DNA of 44,671 nucleotides from Nitrososphaerota archaeon (GTDB lineage: Archaea; Thermoproteota; Nitrososphaeria; Nitrososphaerales; Nitrosopumilaceae): positions 1 through 44,671 of the forward strand of contig JABJDB010000013.1 of the NCBI GenBank assembly GCA_018668425.1, given 5' to 3'. Below are positions 28,367-37,208 of this stretch, piece after piece. Made by a program: the position numbers and the translations under genes. The notes under the pieces were generated by a model. That model saw only the letters and a list, made by a program, of their open reading frames with translations, was not told the DNA's origin and did not search any database. Numbering within the stretch: position 1 is the stretch's first letter; each line of letters starts with the position of its first letter.

Positions 28367-28768
28367 GTGAAAATCAATATGGCATTAAGTGTATCATTAA
28401 TAATTACAGGAATTGCAATAGCATTACTTGTAATCTATGCTGCAGATGTAGCAGTTGCAATGTCATCAGATAGCGATAATGGATTTTTACCACTTGATCA
28501 TATGCAACGAGGTGTGGGGTTGGGAGCACCTGCATTAATTTTACCAATTATTGCATTTTTCATTTCAAGAAAAGAACCTTCAAAAAGATTAGGAGTTATG
28601 ATCATTATCTCAGGTATTTTGATCATAATGGGAGGAATTGTAGTAATGACCAACCCAGCACCAGCAGCAGAAACATCAGGTAAAGATCCAATGGCATCAA
28701 TGGCAATGATGTTGATTCCAGCCGTAATTCAACTAGCATTGGGTGGAATTAAAATAGCAAAATCCTAG
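28367..28768 (+). CDS. Hypothetical membrane protein (about 4 TM)
   Basis: Hydrophobic segments LIITGIAIALLVIYAADVAVA, LGAPALILPIIAFFI, GVMIIISGILIIMGGIVVM. Confidence 0.7.
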   Translation: MKINMALSVSLIITGIAIALLVIYAADVAVAMSSDSDNGFLPLDHMQRGVGLGAPALILPIIAFFISRKEPSKRLGVMIIISGILIIMGGIVVMTNPAPAAETSGKDPMASMAMMLIPAVIQLALGGIKIAKS

Positions 28769-28772
28769 AATT

Positions 28773-28898
28773 ATGCCCATTTGTAAAAAATGCAGTACAG
28801 ATGTAAACAAAGTATATGATTGTGATCATACTAAGTATGAAGATTTTTGTGTTGAATGTTATACAGAACTGCATTATTATTTGAATGAAAGTGGTTGA
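28773..28898 (+). CDS. 41-aa Cys-rich zinc-binding-like mini-protein
   Basis: MPICKKCSTDVNKVYDCDHTKYEDFCVECYTELHYYLNESG; two CxxC motifs; below the track cutoff. Confidence 0.65.
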   Translation: MPICKKCSTDVNKVYDCDHTKYEDFCVECYTELHYYLNESG

Positions 28899-29151
28899 GA
28901 ATATGCTTACAAAAAGAGATATTGCAATTTATGCCCTGGGGAAAACAGAAGGAATTAACTCTCTAGCTGAAACTTTAGGAAAAGGGTTTGATGATGAAAA
29001 ATATATTGAATCATGGAACAAAACCATGAAACTTTTGGGTATTGACATGCCATTAAAAGATCTTGAAAAAATTTACAATGAATTTGCAAAAAAAATGGAA
29101 CAAATAATCACAAATGAAGAATCTAAAACAATAAAAGTAAAAGAAACATGA
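28885..29151 (+). CDS. Hypothetical protein
   Basis: 88-aa ORF (alternative ATG near 28903); ATGA overlap with next gene. Confidence 0.6.
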   Translation: MKVVENMLTKRDIAIYALGKTEGINSLAETLGKGFDDEKYIESWNKTMKLLGIDMPLKDLEKIYNEFAKKMEQIITNEESKTIKVKET

Positions 29152-29759
29152 AAGAAATTTCAATTTCATTTATTTTAAACAATATGAATGAAGAAAATAA
29201 TTATGAAGATGACATATGGAAAACATGTTTAGATGAAAAAGGTAAACGATACAAGAGAAAAGATATCAGTACTGCATTAAAAAAATTAACAATCTTGGGA
29301 TTTCTTAAAAAAAATAAAATTTCAAGTACAGACAAATACTATAATAAAATACATTATTCAAATCCCGAGGATTATGTGGGATTTGTAAATAATTTAATAT
29401 TCACTAACGAATCAAAAATCAAAGGATCATTAAAAAAATTAAAAGACAGAAAAGTATTTGTAGACATATCCAAAGATATCAATTCTTACAAATTAAGCAA
29501 ACATACAAGAATTTACTATGAAAAACTTTTAGAATCATTTTCAAATATAACTGAAATCTCATCGTCTATTTTACTTGTAAAAGAAACAAGTACTAATGAA
29601 AAATTCAAAAAACAATTAGCAGTATGTGATAAAGAAATTAAAGAAACACTAGAGCAAATTAACCAAGAAATTATGATGGATAGAAAAGCAAGTGAGATAA
29701 TATTGCTAAAGAGACAATTTTCAGGTAGAATTCCTAATCCAGGTTACCTGAAACTTTGA
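29148..29759 (+). CDS. Hypothetical protein, possibly winged-helix
   Basis: KDISTALKKLTILGFLKKNKISSTDKYYNKIHYSNPEDYVGF suggests a wHTH; translationally coupled to the previous ORF. Confidence 0.6.
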   Translation: MKEISISFILNNMNEENNYEDDIWKTCLDEKGKRYKRKDISTALKKLTILGFLKKNKISSTDKYYNKIHYSNPEDYVGFVNNLIFTNESKIKGSLKKLKDRKVFVDISKDINSYKLSKHTRIYYEKLLESFSNITEISSSILLVKETSTNEKFKKQLAVCDKEIKETLEQINQEIMMDRKASEIILLKRQFSGRIPNPGYLKL

Positions 29760-29815
29760 AAATAGATTGGTAATAATTTGTTTTAACTATTTTATACTCT
29801 AAATTTAGATTATAT

Positions 29816-30487
29816 TTGTTGAAAGCAATAATTTTAGCTGGTGGACGCGGTAAAAGATTAAAACCAATAACTGATTATGTTCCAAAACCTCTAGTACCTA
29901 TCAAAAATGTCCCCATAATTGAATGGCAGATAAAATATCTAGAAAAATACGGAATTAAAGAAGTGATAATTTGTACAGGATACAAAACTGAAATGATCGA
30001 AAATCATTTGAATATGAAAAATATTGGAATTAAAGTAAAATTCTCTATAGAAAAAACACCGTTGGGAACTGGAGGAGCAATTAAAAAAGCAGGAAAAATG
30101 ATCAATGAAAAATCATTTTTTGTGATTAATGGAGATATAATAACAAATATTGATTTGAACAAACTTGCAGAAAAGAAAAATGTGATTGCTTCAATTGAAT
30201 TAAGAACAAAGTATGGTATTTTAGAAACAAATGAAGATAAAATTTTGAATTTTAGAGAAAAAAAAGAAATTTCAGATACTTGGATGAATGCAGGAATTTA
30301 CCATCTTCAAAAAGAAGTTCTAAAAGAACTTCCAGATAAAGGAGATATTGAAAAAACTCTTTTTCCAGAGTATGCAAAAAAAGGGAAACTAAACACCATG
30401 AAATTTAAAAATTCAAAATGGTATTCAGTTGATTCTTTCAAAGATATGGAAGAATGTTCACTAGAGATAGAAAAAATAATTAAATAA
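29816..30487 (+). CDS. NDP-sugar pyrophosphorylase / nucleotidyltransferase
   Basis: KAIILAGGRGKRLKPITDYVPKPLVPIKNVPIIEWQI...PLGTGGAIKKA...FFVINGDIIT. Confidence 0.88.
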   Translation: MLKAIILAGGRGKRLKPITDYVPKPLVPIKNVPIIEWQIKYLEKYGIKEVIICTGYKTEMIENHLNMKNIGIKVKFSIEKTPLGTGGAIKKAGKMINEKSFFVINGDIITNIDLNKLAEKKNVIASIELRTKYGILETNEDKILNFREKKEISDTWMNAGIYHLQKEVLKELPDKGDIEKTLFPEYAKKGKLNTMKFKNSKWYSVDSFKDMEECSLEIEKIIK

Positions 30488-30496
30488 AAATAAAAA

Positions 30497-30643
30497 CTAT
30501 GCACCGGTTTTGTGTAGTGTAACCATCATGTATGCTACCTCTTCTACAAAAGATTCATCATCACTTGTTGAGGCATATTTAGTAGCATCATTCCAAAAAC
30601 TAGTTTTTTGGAGGGTTTTTTCAGGAAAAGTCTGTTCACTCAA
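30497..30643 (-). CDS. Small acidic hypothetical protein (probable TTG start at 30643)
   Basis: MSEQTFPEKTLQKTSFWNDATKYASTSDDESFVEEVAYMMVTLHKTGA; start overlaps the stop of the upstream mini-ORF. Confidence 0.5.
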   Translation of the reverse strand: MSEQTFPEKTLQKTSFWNDATKYASTSDDESFVEEVAYMMVTLHKTGA

Positions 30644-30759
30644 TGATTTTGATTGTAAGTGGATCTGATAATACTCCTCCTCAACCAAAATTCACCTATT
30701 GCTAAAACAGTTAAACCAACAATATTGACCGTTAATCGCCCATTTCTAGGCTCAATCAC
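30640..30759 (-). CDS. 39-aa single-TM mini-protein (GTG start)
   Basis: GTG 30759: MIEPRNGRLTVNIVGLTVLAIGEFWLRRSIIRSTYNQNH, stop TGA overlapping the TTG start of the next ORF; below the track cutoff. Confidence 0.5.
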   Translation of the reverse strand: MIEPRNGRLTVNIVGLTVLAIGEFWLRRSIIRSTYNQNH

Positions 30760-30849
30760 AGTATAATTTAGGAGATACTAGTATTTGATCATTGTGATTT
30801 TCTAGATAATTTTAAAAGTTGATATTGTATTTTAAAAAAACCATTTCAG

Positions 30850-31932
30850 TTGAAATTTTTGATATTTTTTTTGATCATTTTGATTATTCCAATCCCAATG
30901 GTATTTTCCGAAGATATTCCTTACTGGATTCATAGTACGGCAGAATGGTGGGCTAATGATAGTATTTCAGATAAAGAATTTATCAACGCAGTTGAATTTT
31001 TGATAAACAATGAAATAATTGTAATCCAAGTTGGTGAAATTTCAGATTCAAAAGAACAAAAATCAATTCCATCATGGGTTAAACAAAATGCCAAATGGTG
31101 GTCTGAAAATCAGATTAATGATGATACATTTCTACAAGGGTTAAAATTTTTAGTAGAATTAAAAATAATTAATATCAACCAAGTAGAAAATGAAATAATT
31201 AATTTTTCTGGTGATTCCACATTATTTACAAAATATGCATACAAAAAGGATTTTAGAAATATAAATGGACAAATGATTCCAATTGAATCCCATTTCAAAT
31301 TAAATGAAGGGATGGAAAAAACTTATGAAGAGATTGGATTCTTTAATCAAAAATCTGACACCGTAGTAGTTACTCCATTATTTACATCCACAGCATATTG
31401 GGAGCCCGGATTTTATTCTTATTATCGTGGAGAGTGTGAAGAAATATGTCTTACCAAGAAAATAGATTTTGAAAAACCATTTGGGTTTTCTGGAAGCGAA
31501 TCAGGTTTTAAAATATTAAAATTATTGAATTACCACATAGTTTCTGATTTTGAAATGGCAAAAAACCCTCAGATTATTAACAAATATGATAAAGTTATTT
31601 TACTCCATAATGAATATGTTACAAAACAAATGTTTGAGACAATTACTGATCACCCCAAAGTTGTGTATCTATATCCAAATGCCCTTTATGGAGAAGTAAA
31701 ATTTAATGAAGAAAATGAAACCATTACTCTAATTCGAGGGCACAGTTATCCTTCAGCAGATGTTGATAACGGATTTGAATGGGAATTTGATAATACACGT
31801 CCATATGAATTTGATTCAGAGTGCTTAGAATGGGAATTTTATGAAATTGATAATGGAATAATGTTGAATTGTTATCCAGAAAATGTGTTATTTACTAATT
31901 TTGAAATGCTAAAAGAAATCAAAGAGTATTAG
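30850..31932 (+). CDS. Secreted protein with two N-terminal WW-type modules and unknown C-terminal domain, TTG start
   Basis: Signal peptide then IPYWIHSTAEWWANDSISDKEFINAVEFLINNEIIVI and IPSWVKQNAKWWSENQINDDTFLQGLKFLVELKIINI. Confidence 0.75.
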   Translation: MKFLIFFLIILIIPIPMVFSEDIPYWIHSTAEWWANDSISDKEFINAVEFLINNEIIVIQVGEISDSKEQKSIPSWVKQNAKWWSENQINDDTFLQGLKFLVELKIININQVENEIINFSGDSTLFTKYAYKKDFRNINGQMIPIESHFKLNEGMEKTYEEIGFFNQKSDTVVVTPLFTSTAYWEPGFYSYYRGECEEICLTKKIDFEKPFGFSGSESGFKILKLLNYHIVSDFEMAKNPQIINKYDKVILLHNEYVTKQMFETITDHPKVVYLYPNALYGEVKFNEENETITLIRGHSYPSADVDNGFEWEFDNTRPYEFDSECLEWEFYEIDNGIMLNCYPENVLFTNFEMLKEIKEY

Positions 31933-31983
31933 TCCAAAATTTCAAACAGATACACTAGAATATCCATTATTCATAGTATTTTC

Positions 31984-32949
31984 ATGCGTATTGCATGTAG
32001 TTTGGGTTCATTATTATCAGTAAATCAAGTACTAGAATGCTCAGAAATTCTATCTAAAACAAGAATTGATTCCATATGGATACCTGAAACATGGGGGATG
32101 GAGAATTTTTCAATGTTGGGGGCAGTATCAAATAAAACACAAAATCAAAAAATAGGCTCATCAATTATTAACATCTATTCAAGAAGTCCAACAACAATTG
32201 CAATGGGCGCATCTACTACAGATATTTTATCAGATGGGAGATTGATTTTAGGGTTAGGTACTAGTAGCATACCTATTGTTGAGGATTTTCATGGAGATAA
32301 ATTTGAAAAACCCATACAAAGAATGAAAGAGTATGTTGAAATTATAAGATTGGTTTTATCTGGAAAACAAATTAATTATTCTGGAAAAATTTTTAATTTA
32401 AAAAATTTTACATTGTTAATTAAACCTAAAAGAGAATTAGTTCCAATATACTTGGCAGCAATTAATCAAAAAATGGTTAATTTGGCATGGAGTATAGGGG
32501 ATGGTGTAATTTTTTATCTCAGACCAATAGATGAAATGAAAAAAACTATTTCAAAAATGCAATCAGAAAAAAAGATTGATGTTGCATGTCAAATTATTAC
32601 ATGTATTGCACATGATGCTGAAAATGCGGTAAATCGAGCAAAAAAAACACTTGCATTTTATGTATCTGTGGGAGAAATATATCGAAAATTTTTATCAGAA
32701 AATGGATTCAAAACAGAAACAGAAAATATTTTTAATGAATTCAAGAAATCAGGATTCAAATCCAATCACGAACTTGTTACAGATTCAATGCTGAATTCTC
32801 TTTGCATATCAGGAACCCCTGAAGAATCTAAATTACAATTAAAGAAATTTAGAGATGTAGGAATAGATTTACCCATAATTCAATTTAATCCAGTTGGCGA
32901 CACTATGGAATCATTTTTGTTGATGAAAAAAACATTGTTGGATGAATAA
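31984..32949 (+). CDS. LLM-class flavin (F420-type) oxidoreductase
   Basis: RIDSIWIPETWGMENFSMLGAVSNKTQNQKIGSSIINIYSRSPTTIAMGASTTDILSDGRLILGLGTSS, luciferase-like/mer-like pattern. Confidence 0.85.
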   Translation: MRIACSLGSLLSVNQVLECSEILSKTRIDSIWIPETWGMENFSMLGAVSNKTQNQKIGSSIINIYSRSPTTIAMGASTTDILSDGRLILGLGTSSIPIVEDFHGDKFEKPIQRMKEYVEIIRLVLSGKQINYSGKIFNLKNFTLLIKPKRELVPIYLAAINQKMVNLAWSIGDGVIFYLRPIDEMKKTISKMQSEKKIDVACQIITCIAHDAENAVNRAKKTLAFYVSVGEIYRKFLSENGFKTETENIFNEFKKSGFKSNHELVTDSMLNSLCISGTPEESKLQLKKFRDVGIDLPIIQFNPVGDTMESFLLMKKTLLDE

Positions 32950-32951
32950 TA

Positions 32952-34061
32952 ATGTCAAAGGTTGGAATTGTTGCATATGGAATTACACCATTTACAAAAG
33001 AAGATCAAAAAATAGAAACAGTATTGCATTCTTCAGCAAACAAACTATTTCAAAAAAACCCCAGTATTGAAAAAAAAGATATTGATGGCGTTTTAGTTTC
33101 CACAAATAACAACTCAAAGTATCTAGCCCCTGTTTTATCCGAAATGGTTGGAATTCAGCCTAAAATCGCTCATTCTATTGAGAGTTTATGTAATTCAGGC
33201 ACAAATTCACTAGTTTCTGCATTTTCATACATTTCTTCAGGTCTTGCAGATATGGTCCTAGTTTCAGGAGCTGAAAGATACGATAGTCCTGGACAAATTT
33301 TAGAATGGGATAATTCTAGAGGAGAGTTTAAGCATCCAATATTTTGGGCATCAATATTTTCTAAATCATATAAAAGAAAATATGAAATTACAGACGAGCA
33401 ACTAGCAACAGTTTCAGTTAAAAATCATAAACAGGCTCAAGCAAATCCAAATGCATTATCAAAAAAAACATACTCAATTCAAGATGTAATTAATTCTAAA
33501 AAATTAACAGATGACCTTAGATTGTTAGATTGTTCAAGACCATGTACAGGAAGTGCATCAATAATTTTAGCATCAGAAGAAATTACCAAAAAAAATTCAG
33601 AAAACCCAGTTTGGATTTCAGGAATAGGCCAAAAAACAATTTCTGCAGGATTTACAAAAAATCCATCTTTAACATCCATGGAATCTACAAAAATTGCAGC
33701 ACAGTCTGCATTAAAAATGTCAAAACACAGTATTGAAGATGTAGATGTTGCAGAAGTACATGATGCGTTTACTGTTTGTGAACCCATGGCACTAGAGTCA
33801 TTAGGATTTACAAGTCCAGGGAAAGGAACCAGTATGATTGATGATTTACATAAAACAAATAATTTTAAAATAAATCCACGTGGGGGGTTAATTGGTACAG
33901 GACACCCATTAGGTGCAACCGGTATTTCACAAACAATAGAAATTGTCCAACAACTACAAAATAATGCAGAAAAACGTCAAACAGATAAAGCAAATGTAGG
34001 ACTAATACACAACATGTCAGCTGCTTCCACATCATCAACAGTTTTGGTTTTAGAGAAATGA
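32952..34061 (+). CDS. Thiolase-family protein (archaeal/SCP2 type)
   Basis: SIESLCNSGTNSLVSAFSYISSGLADMVLVSGAE, EVHDAFTVCEPMALESLG, GGLIGTGHPLGATG. Confidence 0.87.
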   Translation: MSKVGIVAYGITPFTKEDQKIETVLHSSANKLFQKNPSIEKKDIDGVLVSTNNNSKYLAPVLSEMVGIQPKIAHSIESLCNSGTNSLVSAFSYISSGLADMVLVSGAERYDSPGQILEWDNSRGEFKHPIFWASIFSKSYKRKYEITDEQLATVSVKNHKQAQANPNALSKKTYSIQDVINSKKLTDDLRLLDCSRPCTGSASIILASEEITKKNSENPVWISGIGQKTISAGFTKNPSLTSMESTKIAAQSALKMSKHSIEDVDVAEVHDAFTVCEPMALESLGFTSPGKGTSMIDDLHKTNNFKINPRGGLIGTGHPLGATGISQTIEIVQQLQNNAEKRQTDKANVGLIHNMSAASTSSTVLVLEK

Positions 34062-34366
34062 GTTTTGAATCAGAGCTATCTCAAGGGATTTTTTGTATTC
34101 CAAAGTGTAATAGTTGTAAGGAATTCGTATGGCCTCCAACTGAGTTTTGTGATGTTTGTAATGAAAAAATAACTATAGAAAAAGGGGATTTTGAGGGTAA
34201 AATTATCGAATTTTCAAAACAAAATGAAGATTATTTTTGCATTGTAGAATTTGAGAAAAAAGTAAGAATTATGGCAAAAATGCTAAAAAAACCCAACATA
34301 GACCAAACAGTCAAAATTACAAAATGCGGTATATCAGATAATAGTTATTTTTTTTATGTTAATTGA
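34058..34366 (+). CDS. DUF35 zinc-ribbon/OB-fold acyl-CoA-associated protein
   Basis: CNSCKEFVWPPTEFCDVCNEKITIEKGDFEGKIIEFSK; ATGA overlap with thiolase gene. Confidence 0.82.
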   Translation: MSFESELSQGIFCIPKCNSCKEFVWPPTEFCDVCNEKITIEKGDFEGKIIEFSKQNEDYFCIVEFEKKVRIMAKMLKKPNIDQTVKITKCGISDNSYFFYVN

Positions 34367-35186
34367 ATTTTGTAAAAATGTACGGTGTTTCTACACTTTG
34401 ATCAAATGTCCAAATAGTAGGCAATGAAATTGAGTCAATTACATTTAGATCATGTTTTTCAATCAAAGCACTCCACCCGCCATTAGGTAAATTTCCAGAT
34501 AGTTGTCTTTTTGAATGAGTTCCAGCAAAAACTAATCCCGTATTATTTTTTAAATTAGTCATAGAATTTATTTTATCAATAATACTTGTTGCCAAAATAT
34601 CTCCGCCCATCTGAGGTAATCCCCCAATAAAAAATACAGGAGATGTTAATTGAAATTCAGAATAATCAACATCTAAAGCATCATTGCAAATTGGGTTAAA
34701 ATTTTGACCAGTAAGATTTGTTATTTTTTCTTGTAACTCTACCAAGACATCATCAATTTCAATACTGTAAGAAGTTAAACCAAGTATGTGCCCACAAAAT
34801 GCAATTCTACCATCCCCTGAACCAATATCTACAAGATCAGAATAACCGAGTTTTTTTGCAGTTAATGCCATGACATATGCAGACATTATCCATGTAGGAT
34901 AAAATGGCTGACAACTAGAACCGTGTTTAATACTATTAAGCCAATATTCGTTAATGTCTCCCTCATAGACAATACAATTAATTCCAAAAAATTCTTTTTC
35001 ATATGAGTTTGTGTAAATGGGGTTTTTTTGTGCAAACTCGTGAAGTAATTTCAAATGGTTTTCATCCAATGGAAATTCTTTTGAAACTAATGATGGAATT
35101 ACCTCCTGAATGTGAGTATTTCCATCATATTTTTTTGCAAAATCTTGCTTTAATTGAACTAAATTATCAACCAAAGTATTTGACAT
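34359..35186 (-). CDS. SAM-dependent methyltransferase-like protein
   Basis: LVDIGSGDGRIAFCGHILGLTSYSIEIDDVLVELQEKI resembles Rossmann motif I/II. Confidence 0.65.
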   Translation of the reverse strand: MSNTLVDNLVQLKQDFAKKYDGNTHIQEVIPSLVSKEFPLDENHLKLLHEFAQKNPIYTNSYEKEFFGINCIVYEGDINEYWLNSIKHGSSCQPFYPTWIMSAYVMALTAKKLGYSDLVDIGSGDGRIAFCGHILGLTSYSIEIDDVLVELQEKITNLTGQNFNPICNDALDVDYSEFQLTSPVFFIGGLPQMGGDILATSIIDKINSMTNLKNNTGLVFAGTHSKRQLSGNLPNGGWSALIEKHDLNVIDSISLPTIWTFDQSVETPYIFTKFN

Positions 35187-35227
35187 GAAATTTCTAAAAA
35201 TAATGGGTTTGATAAACTCATTGTAAA

Positions 35228-35425
35228 TTATGATTCTTTTTCAGAAAGAAATGCAATTTCTTGTTGAACTTTTTTTAATTGATCAAGTGTGGTCTCTTGT
35301 AATTTTTTATTATCTTCGATTTCTTTTTGAGTGGGATCTATTACTAGTTGAAATTCCAGATGTTTTAGTGTGTTGAGATAAAAATCTCGTTGTTCTAATA
35401 ATCTCTCAATAATAACTTCAGACAT
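35228..35425 (-). CDS. Small coiled-coil hypothetical protein
   Basis: 65-aa helical charged ORF, ATG start, no competing gene. Confidence 0.55.
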   Translation of the reverse strand: MSEVIIERLLEQRDFYLNTLKHLEFQLVIDPTQKEIEDNKKLQETTLDQLKKVQQEIAFLSEKES

Positions 35426-35554
35426 GCTTAATGGTCAAATTATAACTATTTAGATTTTAGAATTATGAACATATCAAAAAAAACTGTGTCACAACCTCAA
35501 AATCATAGGTTATGGTGTAATTACCTGCCTTACTATATTCAAATGTGGTAAAAA

Positions 35555-36130
35555 ATGACAGTGAAACGAACAAACACAGTTACAATTACAAAACAAAAAT
35601 TAGAAAACGAAACTGATATCAAAAATAAAAAATCAGCAAGAATGAGAAGACAAAGAGGTTACCAGTGGGAAGATACCATAGTTAAAAGATTCAACAATAC
35701 AGAAAAGTGGAGAGCGTTTCGATTAGGATCTCCAAGCATTGCATTACCAGACGTATTAGCAGTAAACACTGAAAAAAGTATGATATTTACCATAGAAGCA
35801 AAATCTGGCACAAGTACGTCCCTACCAGTACCCATGGATCAAATCGAAAGATGTCTTGATTGGATCAAGACTTTTGATATTTACAAAAAAAGAAAGGTAT
35901 TACTTGCTTTCAAATTTCTTTCAAAAAAAAGATTGGGGATAGGTAAATACGAAAGTCGAGAATTACGAGAATTTTTTAAAATTTGGGATGAATCTTTAGA
36001 AATAACAGATTGCGTGTGTAATTATGAGGGTAAAATATTTTCCAGAGTTAACGGGGTTAGAAAAGAGATTTTCCTCCAAGAGTGTCAAATGCCATTTAAA
36101 ACAAAGCAGAGATTAACTCAAAAAACATAG
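35555..36130 (+). CDS. Hjc-like PD-(D/E)XK nuclease / Holliday-junction resolvase candidate
   Basis: RRQRGYQWEDTIVKRFN, RLGSPSIALPDVLAVN...FTIEAKSGTS (E, PD, ExK). Confidence 0.7.
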   Translation: MTVKRTNTVTITKQKLENETDIKNKKSARMRRQRGYQWEDTIVKRFNNTEKWRAFRLGSPSIALPDVLAVNTEKSMIFTIEAKSGTSTSLPVPMDQIERCLDWIKTFDIYKKRKVLLAFKFLSKKRLGIGKYESRELREFFKIWDESLEITDCVCNYEGKIFSRVNGVRKEIFLQECQMPFKTKQRLTQKT

Positions 36131-36173
36131 AATTTACACATCGTTTTTTAATGATAACATACTAAGTTAAAAC

Positions 36174-36623
36174 ATGTCAGATGAAAATAACGACAATCAA
36201 TCAATAGAAGCAAAATCAGAATCATTGTTAGAAACAGTTTCTGATGCTGAAGTAAATTCTAGAATTAGTTTTGAGGAATTTACAGATGAAAAGACATTGA
36301 TTAGTTATAACGCATTTGGATCAAAACAAATGAAAATCAAAGTTTTAGAAGTGTCTGATGAAAATCCCCCATCAAAATGGAAGTTTGGGGATAGGGTCAA
36401 AGTTACAAAAATTCTAGTTACAATAAAACATCTCACAACACAGCAAGTAGAGGAAGGAGAATTTGATGTTGAAGAGATTGAACGAGAATTAGCAGAAAAA
36501 CGTCATTATAGCTCCACAAATAGATGGATCCCGGCAAGTGATATTAAAAATGGATATGTTGCAGGTTCAATGCATACCAGATTGATCAGTGATGCATCAG
36601 CATTAGACTATATTGTATTTTAA
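36174..36623 (+). CDS. Hypothetical protein
   Basis: 149-aa ATG ORF without competitors. Confidence 0.65.
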   Translation: MSDENNDNQSIEAKSESLLETVSDAEVNSRISFEEFTDEKTLISYNAFGSKQMKIKVLEVSDENPPSKWKFGDRVKVTKILVTIKHLTTQQVEEGEFDVEEIERELAEKRHYSSTNRWIPASDIKNGYVAGSMHTRLISDASALDYIVF

Positions 36624-36693
36624 AAAATTCCATATTATATTCAAAAAGATTCTCTGAAAAACATTATAAACAAAAGAATTTCAAAATTAGAAT

Positions 36694-37011
36694 ATGAGTG
36701 CAAAAGAATTTGAAGTTAATGGTACTGACTACAAAGTAGTTCTTACAGACCAGGTTATCGGTCACGTAAATAACCTCAAAAATCTCTATAATGCAGCATA
36801 TGAAGATCCAGAAAGTTTTGAGGATGTGAGTTCAGAGATTTCAAGTACAATTACTGAAATTGCAGGTACAGTTGAACCACCTGCCGAAGACAGTGATTTG
36901 GATGGCCTCATACAAGAAATCATCAAAGCAGTTGAGAATAAAGCTGCAGAAATTGAAAAAGAGTTATCAGAAAAAGAAAAACCAAAAAAGAAATCAAAAT
37001 CTAAAAAATAA
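36694..37011 (+). CDS. Hypothetical protein with Lys-rich tail
   Basis: 105-aa ORF; C-terminus EKEKPKKKSKSKK. Confidence 0.65.
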   Translation: MSAKEFEVNGTDYKVVLTDQVIGHVNNLKNLYNAAYEDPESFEDVSSEISSTITEIAGTVEPPAEDSDLDGLIQEIIKAVENKAAEIEKELSEKEKPKKKSKSKK

Positions 37012-37080
37012 TCAATATTTGACCTCAAACTCATAAAAAATTGGGCGATAAATTATATTCTAAATAAAATAACAAATTCC

Positions 37081-37194
37081 ATGTCAAGTTGTGAATGTGG
37101 TATTTGTGGACACCATAATGAATCAGAATGTATTGAAAAAGAATGCAAATGTTGTTTAAATTTTCATGAAAGATCTGGCCCTAAACGAAAGTAG
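37081..37194 (+). CDS. 37-aa Cys/His-rich mini-protein
   Basis: MSSCECGICGHHNESECIEKECKCCLNFHERSGPKRK, seven Cys; below the track cutoff. Confidence 0.6.
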   Translation: MSSCECGICGHHNESECIEKECKCCLNFHERSGPKRK

Positions 37195-37208
37195 CTAAAC
37201 TAATCATT

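Noticed and set aside
35464-35550. 28-aa ORF MNISKKTVSQPQNHRLWCNYLPYYIQMW
   Set aside because: No motif, no conserved-looking composition; likely chance ORF before the Hjc-like gene.
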